A stretch of 64,000 nucleotides of DNA from Phytoseiulus persimilis (GCA_037576195.1 CM075102.1:47550745-47614744), one strand, 5' to 3'. Shown: positions 23,147 to 35,501, numbered from the stretch's first letter. Program-made: numbers and translations. The notes: generated by a model from the letters alone, not told the origin.

Positions 23147-24486
23147 ATCCAGGCTGAGAGATGTGTCGCATGCACGGAATCAATGGTCAACATCCTGTTC
23201 GGACCATTAGTCGCATGGACAGGCTGCTAGCTGTTTCGTTGCCCGTAAGGAAATCGGCGTGCCCATCAGACGCAGATAAAATATGTGTTCTGTGTCGGCT
23301 CGTTTGCTCTGCGGCGACGGCACTGTCGTCAAGCTCCTCCAAACTTGGTGGAACTAATTGCCTCTGAGCTCACACCGAATGCTCCTTGAACGCCGAACAA
23401 CGAACCCACGGTATCCTGGAACCTCGAGGTCCGCCTGGAGTCCCTCGTCTCTCCCGGGTTCCGAACTCGCGATTCAGATCCCTTCCTGACAGAACGTTGC
23501 GCTCAAATCAGAAGTGGGCTCCCGTTTACGATCTTCCCACGAACACCCGATGCATGATCATTTTTATTATTCGGTGGGCGGAATCGCGGGACTTCGCGTT
23601 ACGTTCGCGACGTCGATTCCCAACTTCGACGCCTTTGCCGGAGTTCGCGCAACAGCGAGCCATGCCAGCACCAAGTGAGAATCCGGTGGCGAGGCGAAGC
23701 TCTGAGTTAAATCGCGAATATGTGCTGATGTGTCAGGACGTCGGTACGCGGACGAAAGTTTGACTACCCGAGAAAGCAAACGTATCCTGTAAAACTCGAG
23801 ATTAACAAGAGCTCGCAATAAAACGCTCGTAAAAACGTCGTTCGACTTGGAACTCAACGAGAAGCGGTCGTTTACTGAGGTCCGTTCACTGTTGGACGTA
23901 TTCAACGCTGCATCCACGGCGGAACAAACAGACAGGAAACGAGAAATAAGATGAAACCAGATAGCGGACGTCGGTGGAGTCCTAGCCTATCTTTCGACCG
24001 CCATCAACAGCTAACAAACGCTCACCCGTGTACTTCACTGACGTTGATAGAATGTGTTCATGTTGGACTCGCGCATAACTTTAGCCAAGGGCTCATGGCC
24101 GAACTAGGGACTGGGAGCCTCGTCATGGCTCCGAGAGAGCGATATTTCCCCCTTGATGCCGCGGCGCGTCGTCAGCGAGTCTTGCAATCGAACGAGGCTC
24201 TGCCTTGCCGAACCAACCTGCTCGATGTGATCTCCCGATGAAAACAGGCCCTTCCATTCGGCTGGGCAACGAAACCGTTGGTGCTGCCCGGGTCGCCCAG
24301 CGAGGCTGATTACTTCGGTGGAAATAATCATGCTGCACATCATGATGACGACGTCGACGACGATGATAACTGGCTTCCGTTTCGCTTTCAGACTTCAAGA
24401 TAACCCCCCGCAGTCAGCCTCGGTCATGATAGCACCAATGCTGCGTAGTGGTAGTACGCGTGCTGCTGGCGCTGGCAGGTAGTAAG

Positions 24487-24575
24487 GCCGGCGGGCGGGC
24501 GGGCGGGCGGTCGGTCGGTCGGTTGGTTGGTTTCCTGGCTATTTGGTTGGCTGGCTTGCTGGCTGCCAGGTTGGT
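24487..24575 (+). repeat. compound tetranucleotide microsatellite
   Basis: Ordered blocks of GGCG (about five), TCGG (three to four), TTGG (two to three), then CTGG/CTTG words. This is the cleanest and longest of the 4-bp tracts. The order suggests successive point changes spreading along one ancestral array. Confidence 0.8.
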
Positions 24576-24794
24576 CGAGATATAATATCCTGCAAACGCA
24601 TTTTGGGAATTGGATGACTGCTGATATCGCGCCTGTTCCCCTGGCTTTCATTTCGATAGAGGCACTCTTCCCAGTTTGGGCACTCGCCATTCATTCGGTC
24701 AGTCTGTCTCCCAGACTGCGGGTCAACCCGTATCAAACACTTATCAGCGTATTATCTATTATAAATACTGCGTACGTGCCTTTATGCTTTTTGC

Positions 24795-25382
24795 CTATGA
24801 TGCTCCGTGAGGTCGAGCCCGAACCCCGATCGGCTGTGCCCGGAGATGGACGTTTCCGAAGTCTAACAGCGTGAACGCCGTCTGATTTTCAAGGGGCTCT
24901 GACCAGGGTGGGAACTCCTCCGAAACAGCATCAAGGACGAGAATCCGAGGACGCTTTGGACCGAAAAGTTGAGACGCGTCCGCGACCTTACGAAGGTGAA
25001 CTTTCCGAACAGCAGCCGATGGCGCCGTCGGGAAGATGTGATAACTTACGAGCATTAGTTTCTTTTTCTTCGGGCTAGCTACTTGGGACGTGATGCCGAA
25101 GTTGTCGAAAGTGTTCACTTTCGGCACCAGCGATAAAAACCGGTCGAATGAGCCAAAAGCGACCTCCACCAGACACTTGTCCCTCTCTCGAATCAACTGC
25201 ACGAGCTCCCTCGACCAGCCATTGAGGCGAACGAGCAGACAGGCGGTTGGCGTGCTTTGGCGCGCAACCGTTTTCCCCTCCACAAATGCAATCAATTCTT
25301 GAGCACGCAAATTTTTTGCTCCTCCGAACGACTGTGCTCCACAACAACCGAGTGCTGTCTTGAAATTCAGACACTGTGTCTC
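24795..25382 (-). CDS. unrecognised coding-like exon or gene
   Basis: An open frame of 195 codons reads from an acceptor-like CCGATGCTCAG (just before 25382) to a TAG at 24795. Its composition is more protein-like than most frames here: regular Leu/Val/Ile spacing, a central Pro-Lys-Lys-Lys-Lys patch around residues 104-108, and C/G-leaning third positions. A consensus donor GTAAGT on the minus strand (25044-25049) follows codon 111, but the frame stays open and coding-like beyond it. It may be used, or may be chance. There is no signal peptide or recognisable domain. The start is not determined. Confidence 0.3.
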   Translation of the reverse strand, partial: ETQCLNFKTALGCCGAQSFGGAKNLRAQELIAFVEGKTVARQSTPTACLLVRLNGWSRELVQLIRERDKCLVEVAFGSFDRFLSLVPKVNTFDNFGITSQVASPKKKKLMLVSYHIFPTAPSAAVRKVHLRKVADASQLFGPKRPRILVLDAVSEEFPPWSEPLENQTAFTLLDFGNVHLRAQPIGVRARPHGAS

Positions 25383-26195
25383 CTGAGCATCGGAAACCGA
25401 AGAACTCGAAGGGAGTTTCTTTTATTTACCACAGCCAGTCAGCCCCGACTCAAGCGACGTGATCTGCGCGCATCAATAATTGATTACTGGTTCCTTGAGG
25501 AGGTTCTTAATCGAGTTCAATTCATTTCTGGCCACTCGCGGATGCATGACGGAACGTTTTGAACTCTTCGTCTCCTTCGGACCGTCGATCGAGCAGAATA
25601 GGAACAGCACCGAGTGGACCTGAAGAGCTGTGAAGTCCCAGCGGAGAGGAGGGGAGCGAAGCATGCCCGTCGCTGGTCCACCGCACACACTGCTCGTGTG
25701 TGACGGTCTCTACTAGGCTTTCCGAGCGAACGGATGAAGCGGAGGGGGCGGCCAGTTGGTGGCTTGCCCGTTTCGCGCGACTCACTCGCCATGGAAGCGT
25801 AATGGATGCCGGCGCGGCCAATATCGTCTTCGATGTTGTCGTCGGTGCCGCCGTCTTAGTTTCTGTTCTCAGATGTGCTGAGTTAGGCGCCATATGTCGT
25901 CGTCACGTCTTCGCTGCAGCAGAAAACGCTGCCTGCTGCAAGCGGCGAACTCCGCGACTCGTAATAATTGAGCTTTGTATTCTCCAACCAAGTGTCTTCG
26001 CGCTGACCGCTCGCGTGATCCGGCAGGAATTCAATCAATCAGTCAGTCAGCTCATCGACCAGGTGGCCGCTCCGTGGATCGGACCGAATCCAGCCGGAGT
26101 ATTCGAAACCGACGGGAATCGTTGGAGAGAGCTCCACGCGAACAACGCAGTCTGCATAAATATAGCGCTGAGTAAGCACATTACGATGTCAATAC

Positions 26196-26272
26196 GATCC
26201 ATCCATCCATCTATTTGTCCGCCGCTCCGACTGTTTGCCCGATCGTCCGTTTGTCCATCCAACCATCCATTG
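26196..26272 (+). repeat. (ATCC)/(GTCC) tetranucleotide tract
   Basis: Four clean ATCC units followed by degenerate TGTCC, GTTT and ATCC words in loose 4-bp register. Confidence 0.6.
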
Positions 26273-27398
26273 AGGCGCTGGAAACGGAAGCTCTCATGCA
26301 ATACTTTTCCTCCTCCTGATCGCTTCTTCTCGACAGCTTGACAGCGCCGATGGTCGAGAATCCGACTCATGAACGCATCCATGGGAAGAGGAGATCGTGA
26401 GCCAGCTGTTTGGCCTCGAAGACGTTCAAGTTATCTCGATCAAATCGAATGCACGGTCAGGCGAAGGGAGTGTCGCAAAAGCACATGGTTCGTCTGGGGT
26501 TGTGGAACCAATCGCCACAGATCAGGCGCCACTCTGCACGGACCACTTGGCGTGAGGCATGACGCGCGACCCCACTACATGTCAAAACCTGCCGCAGCTC
26601 GTTGATTGACATTCCGAGACGCAAACGTACGCGGATCGCGGCCAATATCATTGTTCAGCAATCATGAACGTCGCCGCCCATGATGCAATGAAGTTGCGCG
26701 AAATAACCTCACGTATCCTCTCCAACCACTGGCGCTGGCTGCTGTGTTCGGTAAGAGGCTTCTCGATGGTTTGCGCCAATGCCTCATAACTATAATAGGA
26801 ACACCGCAGTTGGTCCTCGTGCGCTGCGACCTCTTCCGAGTGCTGAACGTAACCCATCGTGTTCGAAAGTGAGCGCTGATTTCCTTGAGCTCCTCTCAAT
26901 CAAATAGTAAGTCGGACGGGAACGCATTTCCAATCAGCCTAATGCGCCTCCTCAATGAGAAACCGTGGGCTAGAAGATCTTGAGGCGGAATAGCCGAGTT
27001 CTTCATCTCGAATCTCTGCAATGGACTCACGTCTCGGACCGAGCGATCATGGGTGAGGCGCATGACCGCAGCTAGCGGAGCAGAAATCAACTTGCCGCTT
27101 CCCGCCTCGGCGGGCTGGGGGAACTGTACATATCAAATGGATCAGATCTTGTTCCGGTGAAAAAAAAGTCCATGCGAATTCCAGTTCTTGCGATGCCCAG
27201 TAATCTCCTTCTCAGATCGGTCTCTCGAGCCCGGTCTACAGCGGTTGAAAATAGAGCGGATTTTAGTCGACATCCGATCAATCGATAGTTGATTTTGGGC
27301 TCATCTTGGGCATTAAAACGGAATCTGATTTATCTGGCATGTCCGCTCCGCCAGCCCATGATCGAGCGCGTCTTCGAACAACGATGTAAACTGAGAGC

Positions 27399-28124
27399 TC
27401 AGCCGCTCCCCGAAGCCTCGCGCTGTCTTCGAGCCCTCACCTTGAACAGGCCGATATCTCGACATCGCAGGGCATTAGGTTGTCCATAGAATGCGCTTGT
27501 GCCGCGGCTGAGATGACGACATTTCCGAGAAACGTCGATGAGAAGCACGCCGTCATTATGAGACTGTTTCGGGTAAAAGAACTTCCAGGTCGATCGATTC
27601 GAGACTTTCGCACCGACCACAGCTTCTGACACCAACGGCAGTTGCCGACATTGCGGGAACAACGACCGAACCCAATCAGGTGCTCTCTTCGTGGGAAGTC
27701 GGTCGCCGTTGATTCTGGGCACAGATTTCGTTTTCCGTTCTCGCGCTCTGGGGGCACGGCAGTAAACTCGGCACGACGAAGGAGGTATCTTCAAGAGGCC
27801 CGTTTTCGAGAGTGAGGGAATTGGAGAGCTCTTAGCTCTCTTCCTTTGGCAACATTTCTCATGTGGAGACGCTCGCTCATTATTGGTTTTCCGATGGAGG
27901 GTTCGTGCTTGGCCTCTTCCTCGCTCACGCCAGCAATCCTTTGTCGGTCGGCTGTTCGCGGTCCCACTTGCTTGTGAGTTCCTTTTTGTTCTACAATTGC
28001 GTCGCTCCAGATCTGAGTCTACTTCATCATGAGCTTGAACGGATGAAAAGCAGCTTGCTGCGTATCTCTTCCCGCCGGGAACAAGAGGAATCCCGGACGG
28101 AGGATTGGGGCGACGCCATTCCAT
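27399..28124 (-). CDS. longest open frame, candidate exon with donor at 27441
   Basis: A 241-codon open frame, the longest in the window. The C-terminal ~95 codons, read from about 27725 down to 27441, look most protein-like and end exactly on CAAG|GTGAGG, a good donor at 27435-27440. Acceptor-like CTGTGCCCAG and CGTGCCCCCAG words lie just 5' of that block. The upstream half is Arg/Ser-rich and may be intron. If spliced, the exon is about 280 nt. No family, membrane segment or signal peptide is recognised. It is on the same strand as the candidate at 24.8-25.4 kb and could belong to the same gene, but I cannot join them. Confidence 0.25.
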   Translation of the reverse strand: MEWRRPNPPSGIPLVPGGKRYAASCFSSVQAHDEVDSDLERRNCRTKRNSQASGTANSRPTKDCWRERGRGQARTLHRKTNNERASPHEKCCQRKRAKSSPIPSLSKTGLLKIPPSSCRVYCRAPRARERKTKSVPRINGDRLPTKRAPDWVRSLFPQCRQLPLVSEAVVGAKVSNRSTWKFFYPKQSHNDGVLLIDVSRKCRHLSRGTSAFYGQPNALRCRDIGLFKVRARRQREASGSG

Positions 28125-28319
28125 CGCGGCCTGGGAACGAGTCCGGTTGAACTTCTGCGTCCCGCTGACAAAAAGACACGCCCGCTCCGGAACTGTCCTG
28201 TTCCGGCAGGACGAGGGCTTGGACCACTACCACGTGGGCTGGGGCGCTCTCCTTCGCCGATCTCACATTGAACGGCATTTATTAATTCGAGTGGCCAGAG
28301 GAAGAGGGAAGTGAGGCGC

Positions 28320-28512
28320 ACAGGCGGGCAGACAGGCTGAGGGCGCAGGGACGTACGCACAACCGAACGAACGGCCCGCTGAACATACGGACAGACGAGA
28401 GGGAAACGGAAAATCGAGGAACAAGCAAGCCGGGAAAAGGAAGATCGACCGGAGACAGCGGAACGAGCGAGCAGACCAGCCAACGTACGGCGGATCGAAG
28501 AACGAACAAATC
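28320..28512 (-). repeat. long degenerate tetranucleotide-period tract
   Basis: Words such as GGCA, GACA, GAAC, GGAC and AGAC recur in 4-bp register over roughly 190 bp, with many substitutions. On the minus strand this reads as Leu/Val/Cys-rich frames, a consequence of the repeat rather than of coding. Confidence 0.45.
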
Positions 28513-29040
28513 GATAATTCTATAATTGTGGTTTCCGAGCCAATCGAAGCCAGCGGCCGAGTGGGAAGCCAGCAGCGAACGAAGAACACCCGACGACGGA
28601 GAACTATTGATGAGGAATAAACGCTTCGCAATATTTGGAATTTTTTTCAAAAAAACCCTGCAGATGACAAAGTCGACGACGAAGGACGAATCACTGAAGG
28701 GCTAGGAGCCGAAAGTCGAACGAAATCGATCACTCGGGATTGAAAGCTCAGGCATCAATCATCAGACACTGCCCATGAATCCATTCATCCACTCAGAAAT
28801 TTATGAATTGATGGTCGGTGAATAATGAATAACGCTGAACTCTGTTGACCAGTCGACAAACAAGCGAGGCACTCAAATATGCTGCTCCGGGAACGCGTGT
28901 ACTCGCTACGCCTGTCATCGGCATACTCGTCCGGACTGCGAACGCTCATTCACCTGGTGAGCATGTCTCCTACCTCCTCGGAGGCTTCAAAGTTGTCAAC
29001 TTCTTCTACGTAGAACTTTCGTCTAGCTGAAGGGTATCTG

Positions 29041-29105
29041 CTCGGCAGGATGCTTTCCGTCCTTCCTCACTCCTTGCCTGGCTGTTGCCTGTCTGTTTGC
29101 TAGCA
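29041..29105 (+). repeat. tetranucleotide-period tract (CTTG/CTGT)
   Basis: Degenerate TTGC, CTGG, CTGT, TTGC, CTGT and CTGT words in 4-bp register. Confidence 0.4.
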
Positions 29106-29540
29106 TGCCCCGTTGCCCCGCATTGTTCCCGCCGACGCAGCTCCGTGCCTCCTACCTGAAAGTGGAGTGCAGTGATGTGTACGCTGCCTACGGCCTCCGT
29201 ATTGGCAGCTCCACGCTGTCACCCATCTCAGACAGCGTCGGAAACATTTGTTCCTCAGCATTCTCCCCGGCGTTTGAGGGGCGTTGAAGGATCGTGAGCT
29301 AGCCCGCGTGCAAGAACTTCGTTCCTCGGAGAACTGGACGAGGCACCGTGGATGCTGGAGTCGGTTGAGGAAGACGGATCCGCGATGCAATGATTTTAAT
29401 TGAACAGATTGATGAGATCGAACGGAACGTTCGGAAACGAGCGCGTGGACAGGCGCCTGGATGAGAAGAGTTTCCTCAGCAGCGAGCGTGCGACCGTACT
29501 GCCGGAAGAAGAGACTAGCGGGCAGATGCACGAATGGAAC

Positions 29541-29590
29541 GTCGGTCGGTCGGTCGGTCGGCGGCGAGGGCGGTCGGGCGGTCAGAGGCT
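29541..29590 (+). repeat. (TCGG)n tetranucleotide run
   Basis: Five pure TCGG units, then GGCG and TCGG variants. Confidence 0.75.
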
Positions 29591-29599
29591 GACGGCAAG

Positions 29600-32500
29600 A
29601 TAAACAGTCACCACCGTTTCAGTTCCCAGAGCGCGGCAAGAGTTGTTGTCAGACAACTTGACGCGTCAACAATAGATAGAGGGTCACCTTCGATGCCAGC
29701 AGGCAGTTAGACAGGCAGAACTGCCGCACCAGCAAGCTCGCAAAAGTAAGCGAGGAAGAGCGCGGAGCGAGAAAAACTGCGAAGGAGAGAGACAGAAAAA
29801 TCTCCAGGGTGGATGACGAGGAACAATTCATTATACACGCCAGAGAGGCCGCAGCATCGTACGCCGGGAAGCACCGCTCGACACCGCGTACTGTTCTGCT
29901 GCAAAAACATCACATGACGCGGTGGTCTGAAAAGATACGAAGCGATGCAACACATTTTTTTTAGACGGGGCTGCCCCCTGGGAAAATGATTTCTTTCCCA
30001 AACTGAGAGCCGATTGGAGTATTGCAACTCATTCGAAACTGAAACAGCACAGCTGTTCGCGAGCCCGAGAGTGATTTCTTGCCCAGCCCGAACGTAACAG
30101 CACGCAGCGAAAATTCCAAGGTATTCATTCGAGCCTGCGAGCGAGGTGAAACGTTGATGGAATCACTTGGTTTTGTGTTCGCTCAGCCCATTCCTCCCGA
30201 GCGATGGCCATCGGAAACGATTTTCAGATTTTCAGCATTGCGGAGTGAGAGGGTCCTTGGTGAAAGAAGTAGTGTCTCGGCGTTTCTCCCTCTCATAATG
30301 TTGGAGCAGAGAGGCAGTCCCCAGTTATGTCCTACTATCCTATTTCCGGAAATTCCATGCAGTAATCAATGGGACGCAGAACTTGAATCTGACCAAGATT
30401 CGTGCGACGATATGAACAGTCTGTGCTGAGAGCAGCATTTCGAAGTGTGTCACCTCATTCAAATGGATCCAACCCCTACCCCCCCCCCTGATCTGGACAC
30501 CAAGTGCTTATTGTCAGGGGACGACAAACTAAACAGGGGTTCTACCAGAGTCGACTAACTGCGGAAAGGCGTGCCGCCGTTCGAGGTCGGCCAAGCATAT
30601 CAAGAGGGGGCTCCCAACGTGCGTAAGGAGCCGTCGAGGCAGCCGAACTCCACACTTAGAATGGCCAGCGCCGACCGAAATGAACTTGGAGACTTCGGCT
30701 CCTTCTGACCGCTTCCCGGATCGTAGCTGTGCCGTGAGTCCAGCGAAACCATGATCAACTTGAGTTGATGACGGAACCATTGAATGAGTCGTGAGCCCCT
30801 GTGAATCATGAAACTCGAGAATTTGAGATTCCCGCGCTCCATTCCTGGGACCTGCGCGACTTCCGGCGGATGATGGATTCGCCGTCATCCGTCCCAAGCT
30901 GTAGAAGTCCTACGTCGGGGCTCGCTATTCTTATGCCAGTTCGGAAGGCTGAACCATCTCAGCGGTCTCATCGCACAATTTCTAGACTGTGTCAAGTTCT
31001 GCGTCCGATTGATAACTAAACGGATTTTCAAAACGTGGGACTTCATTTTCCGAGATTCTGACAATTTTTCGGTCGGGCCTTGGCCCTGTCAGATCGAAAA
31101 CAATCACCCCTTCGCATGGAGGGGCAACACAAGAACCGCTGTTGGCTTCTGCCCCACATTCCCCGGTCGGTACCCGGTAACTCACTCCTGCTGGAGCGTT
31201 GAGAGAACGGAATTCGTTTGTTTTTCGCCGATAAGCCCTGCATTGAGTGAAGCTTCCTCTCTCCTTCATTAGCTCAGTGGCGGATGGAAGTTGCGCAAGC
31301 GTTCTTGGTCAGTCGTTGTTCTTTTCAACTTCTTCGCTCGAGGGGCTCAGGCTCCAGGGGGCAGTTGGGCGGGGGAGTTAGTCGGAAGAAGACGCTTTCG
31401 AGAGAGCTGCAGCTCGTAGCGCGGGTGGTTGCCAAGATCCCCAAGCGGATGCATGGATGAAGCGACCGAGGGAATAACGGTCGTACCCTTCTAGAGACAG
31501 ACGGACGGATGGTTGGGAGCAGGACGAGTGCCGGCTTGTCGAATGTTTTTCCCACGTCTCGCCTTCTAACGAAGCCGAGCTCGATGCCCTCCAGCAAACA
31601 GATATGGTAAACACGATCCCGCTGCTGCTTTGTAATCGTGTGAGTTCATTCAACAGCACAACTTGTTCCTCCACCGGCCGAGCAGGAAAAAAATACTGTA
31701 AGGGGAAAACAAGGAGACGAATAACATCAACCACACTTTCACGCTCCGGAAGGAAAACGACCACTATCCCGGCTTCTCAATGACGCCTTGGGCGGGTTCC
31801 CTTTCGATCAGCGAACAGACTCTCGACACGCTTTCAGGATTTTCCTTCGCCTTGATCCGCAGCGATCGGCCAATCTCGGATTTCCCGCCGCCGTTCATAT
31901 CTGGAATACAAGGAATGTTCCTGGCGCGGCTCGCCTCCTCCTCTGCAACTAATGATCGGGGAGATGGGGGATTCACTCCAGAATCCCGATCGAGCGTAAG
32001 TTACCAGCCGGTAGACCAGGATCGCATCATGCAGGAATGCTGTTCATCAATCTACAGTGTGAATCCACCGCGGAAAAGCGAGAGGGTTCTCCGAGGGCTT
32101 CAAAAAAGAAGGATGTTGCTCAGTCAGTGTCGTTGAATTCCTCCTATGTTTTCTTTCCGCTCCGGAGCTTCCTGGGGCGGCGCGAAAGGAGAAGAAGAAT
32201 CGGTGTTGATGATAATCGAAATTCTTTTGTTGGATGGATGCAATCATCTTACTTCTCCGTTCGCTTGTCTGCCAGGGCCTATCCGCGGGGCCTGCTCGCC
32301 TGTTTTCCCGTCGGCTTGCCCGGTTCTCTGCGTTCGTAGATTGCACAAAGCAACGCCTCTTCCCACGATCCGATCGGAATGACTTACTGACTTAGAGACC
32401 TTGGCGAAAGACTTGAACACCCAAGAAGCACTCCCAGCGAGAGAGCCAGAGGCGACTGAAACCCGTGAAGCGGAAGGACAATTCATTTTGCGCGATAACG

Positions 32501-34560
32501 ATACACAGCATGCCACGCATCGAGGAGCAACGATCAGAATGACTGTGTGGTTTCTCGATGCTTGACTCCTCTGTCCATGGTAAGCCCTCCAGATGCACCA
32601 GTCCCCGAACGCGCTCTCAAGCATCGCTCACAATAAAGTTCCGAAGAGGTCAAACGGACTCTCAGAACCGGGCGAGCTTCGTCCTCACTTACGCAGTTAG
32701 ACGGAGCATAAGACTCACTCTCACATAGCATGACCACATCAACGCGATCGCGCGGCAACGCACGACGAAAGCCGAGCTGCTCTCATTCGGTGTCGGAATC
32801 TCAAGCCCGCAGGAGAAGCCGCAGAAACCTCCTGGGGGAGTCAGCGCGCTAGGAGCACAGCGGTGGTGACGTCAAGCTTGTTGACGCCACTGTTGAACTC
32901 GGATGGACAGAGACGTGCGGCGAAGACGAGCCGGCAGCCCTAAGGACCAGGGTATCCAGCAAGCCATCAACTGGAGAGAGCCTTGAATTAGCCTCCCTGG
33001 CTCGCCTCCTCGGAATTGTCCTTACGTGACAACCCGCGCGTCGTCTTGGACTTTACGAGGCCACGCTCCCTTCAGAGTCGGAGTGCTGGCATTGAAACGA
33101 AAGGGCCAGAGGCAAACTACCCTGACAGCATGTGCGCCTCTCTGGTGGCGAGCAGGAAGGCGTTCTCCATCTAGCCAGCTCGCTCACCGCCCGTCCCATC
33201 CGTTCCATAATACACGCAACTGTTGGCAAGTTTGGCTAATTGTTCAACCCGTTCTGAGCCTGCTGCGACCAAACAAGCTGAACAGCGCAACGGCCAGGGA
33301 ACTAGAATGAGGGAGCCTACTCACGTGTGCTGTTCGAGCTTCGGGAGGAAGTTAGCTTAATATCCCGGCTTCGTCGTTCGAGGCAACAACACACGACAAA
33401 CTCCGACCGACCAACGTTCAGAGTTTCCCTGCGAAAACGCTAGGGGCGCTTCTGATAAGCCGCGGTTTGCGTACAAGTACGCCGAGTGGAGAAAAAGAAA
33501 GGAAGAAAAAGCCTATTTGAGAGTCGGGTACAAAGATAATGTCCATTACGTAGCGGCCACCAATGCACCGACTCACACCCACGCTCGGGCACGCACGCAC
33601 GCAGGCCACATCAGAATAGATGGCTGGTCGGTTCGACTCGGCTCAGAAGGGCTGACTCGCCTGAAGAACGGGAGGGCCGCTTCATTAGTACCTCTGATTC
33701 GTTCGCTCTCCCAGTGTCGCATCCAGTCGCTGGAGAGGAATCGCCAACGAGAGGGCCCAGCCGATACCCTGATGGCTTACCGCCGAAGTCCGTCCTAATG
33801 CGCGCTCCGATGTTCCGAAAACATATGATCTGTCCTACCGATCTTGTTCCCCCTGCATTCCCCGGACCGTTATGCGAGACAACGCAATTATTCCGCGAGT
33901 CCATTACGAACTTCGGACTGTTCGACTGTTTCTTCGACGGTTCCAGCGATCACCGAGAGTATCGAAAAACTTGTTCCTTCTCCGAGCTGCATGCTTATCC
34001 GAACGTGAGTACGGTTTCGGATTCGGGCCGAGCACGGACGCTCTCCGGAACCTTATGAACTGTCATCAATCGATTTCCGAGGACTCGGAACGGGAAGAAC
34101 GGGATCACGCTCAAGGACATCCGAAGGTCCCGCGTTCATTGTGGACCCGACCTCTCGATTCTCTGAAGCTCGCTTTCTAATTCGGGGACGACCTACGGAA
34201 TGTATCGGTCGCGTGACAACCTTGAGGGCACAACTGTCCCCGCCGAGCCGAAGACTACGAGCAGGTCACGGAATTTGTTCGAAAGATCCGCAAGTGGGTG
34301 GCGGCTTCGATCCAGCTCCGGAGACAGCAGAGCTGGCGACAAGCTCAGAATATCCATGGATTGATAGTGCCTGTCACATCGACCCGGTTTCGCGCAAGTT
34401 CTTAAAACGCATGTAGCTCGCTCTGACATTTTGAATGGGAGCGCGCATCGTTAGCTGCTATTCTCAAATGTTGGCTTCCCCAGGGTCTGCGGTCTCAGGG
34501 CGAGATCGGTGCAACGGAAACCCGGGTAATTATATTCCCATTTAGTTACTCTCCGTGTCT
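29600..34560. other. no gene recognised
   Basis: A 116-codon frame at 30079-30429 (+) ends in an acidic, Asp/Ser-rich stretch, but it has no splice or start support. Otherwise I see nothing to annotate. Confidence 0.3.
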
Positions 34561-34562
34561 GC

Positions 34563-34632
34563 AGCCGACAACAAGCCAACCAACAAACCGACAAACGGAC
34601 TCACCCAGTGGCAGACCGAGCCAACCAGGAGG
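34563..34632 (-). repeat. tetranucleotide-period tract (CCAA/CCGA)
   Basis: CCGA, CAAC, CCAA, CCGA and CAAA words in 4-bp register. It is the reverse orientation of the TTGG/TCGG tracts. Confidence 0.55.
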
Positions 34633-35279
34633 CGTTAGCCCACGAAACAACCTATCGGCTCGCCTGCCAGTCACAATGGAGCGGTGTTTCGCGTTAAGCT
34701 TTATTTGATACGTCCGTCGCTCGCCTGGTTTACGCCAGCGCGCTTTCCCGAGTTCACAACCTGCGTTTAACAGCGTTGCAGCTCGTACGAACGCACCCGA
34801 TCGCGTGCAAGCTCGTCTGCTGGACTGAATCATGCTTGCCACTAGGAACTGGTGTCTCCGCGGGCGACGGGTTGAAATTGAATTCATCTCCGCGAAGTCC
34901 GCCGAGATCTGTGATCCATGAAATTTCGTCTACTCGATTATGTCTCCAACTGCTCCACCTTTATTATGGGTAATGCGATCGTCAGCTCCGGGATCGTCGT
35001 CGCGGGATCCCGCACACCCATCTCATCATCTCTCAATTCTGCTGTTCATCGTTTTCCATTCGGAATACGTTAAGCTGCGCGTCTCCGATGCTGTTTCTTT
35101 TGCGCATGTTTGTCTCTGCAGATGTGACGTCAGCGATTTGAATCGCCGTGAGGCGGGTTGCTGTTCGTGCAGCGCTGACAGAACTAATGCACGAAATGAG
35201 AAAAACCACACTTCCGCCCCTATCTTCCTCTTGAGCTCGACAGGGGGGAAAGAGGAGTCGTTGGCGAAAACTTCATGGT

Positions 35280-35281
35280 TA
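35280..35281 (+). repeat. TA target dinucleotide, left of MITE
   Basis: TA directly precedes the GACATC terminus of the palindrome and is matched by TA at 35408-35409. This is the usual target duplication of Tc1/mariner- and pogo-type elements. Confidence 0.6.
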
Positions 35282-35407
35282 GACATCTTTTTCCGTAGTA
35301 CGGAGTACGGGAATTGAATTTCCGTACCGGCTCAGTACGGCAATTCATTTTCGCCGCCCCGGTACGGAAATTCAATTGCCGTACTCCGTACTACGGAATA
35401 TGATGTC
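35282..35407. mobile_element. palindromic TA-flanked MITE
   Basis: This 126-bp element consists of two 49-bp arms (35282-35330 and 35359-35407) that are reverse complements at 46 of 49 positions, around a 28-bp loop. The ends are GACATC...GATGTC and TA flanks both sides. Each arm itself holds nested CCGTAGTACGG and GTACGG words, so the single strand would form a very stable hairpin. It has no coding capacity. The structure fits a fold-back MITE mobilised by a Tc1/mariner-superfamily transposase. That assignment rests on the TA flanks alone, and no second copy is visible in the window. Confidence 0.8.
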
Positions 35408-35416
35408 TATTCATAA

Positions 35417-35466
35417 TAATACCTGAATATACCTGGAAATACCTGGAAAATACCTGGAATACCTGG
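35417..35466 (+). repeat. 10-bp minisatellite (ATACCTGGAA)
   Basis: Five tandem units of about 10 bp, with A-run length varying between units. It starts 8 bp after the MITE. Confidence 0.85.
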
Positions 35467-35483
35467 TCCGATATTTATAATTA

Positions 35484-35501
35484 GAGCTTGGAAGCTCAGG
35501 C
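35484..35501 (+). repeat. 18-bp dispersed repeat, plus copy
   Basis: GAGCTTGGAAGCTCAGGC. The reverse complement of the same consensus (GAGCTYGGAARYTYRGGC) is found at 35834-35851 and 35873-35890. Confidence 0.6.
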
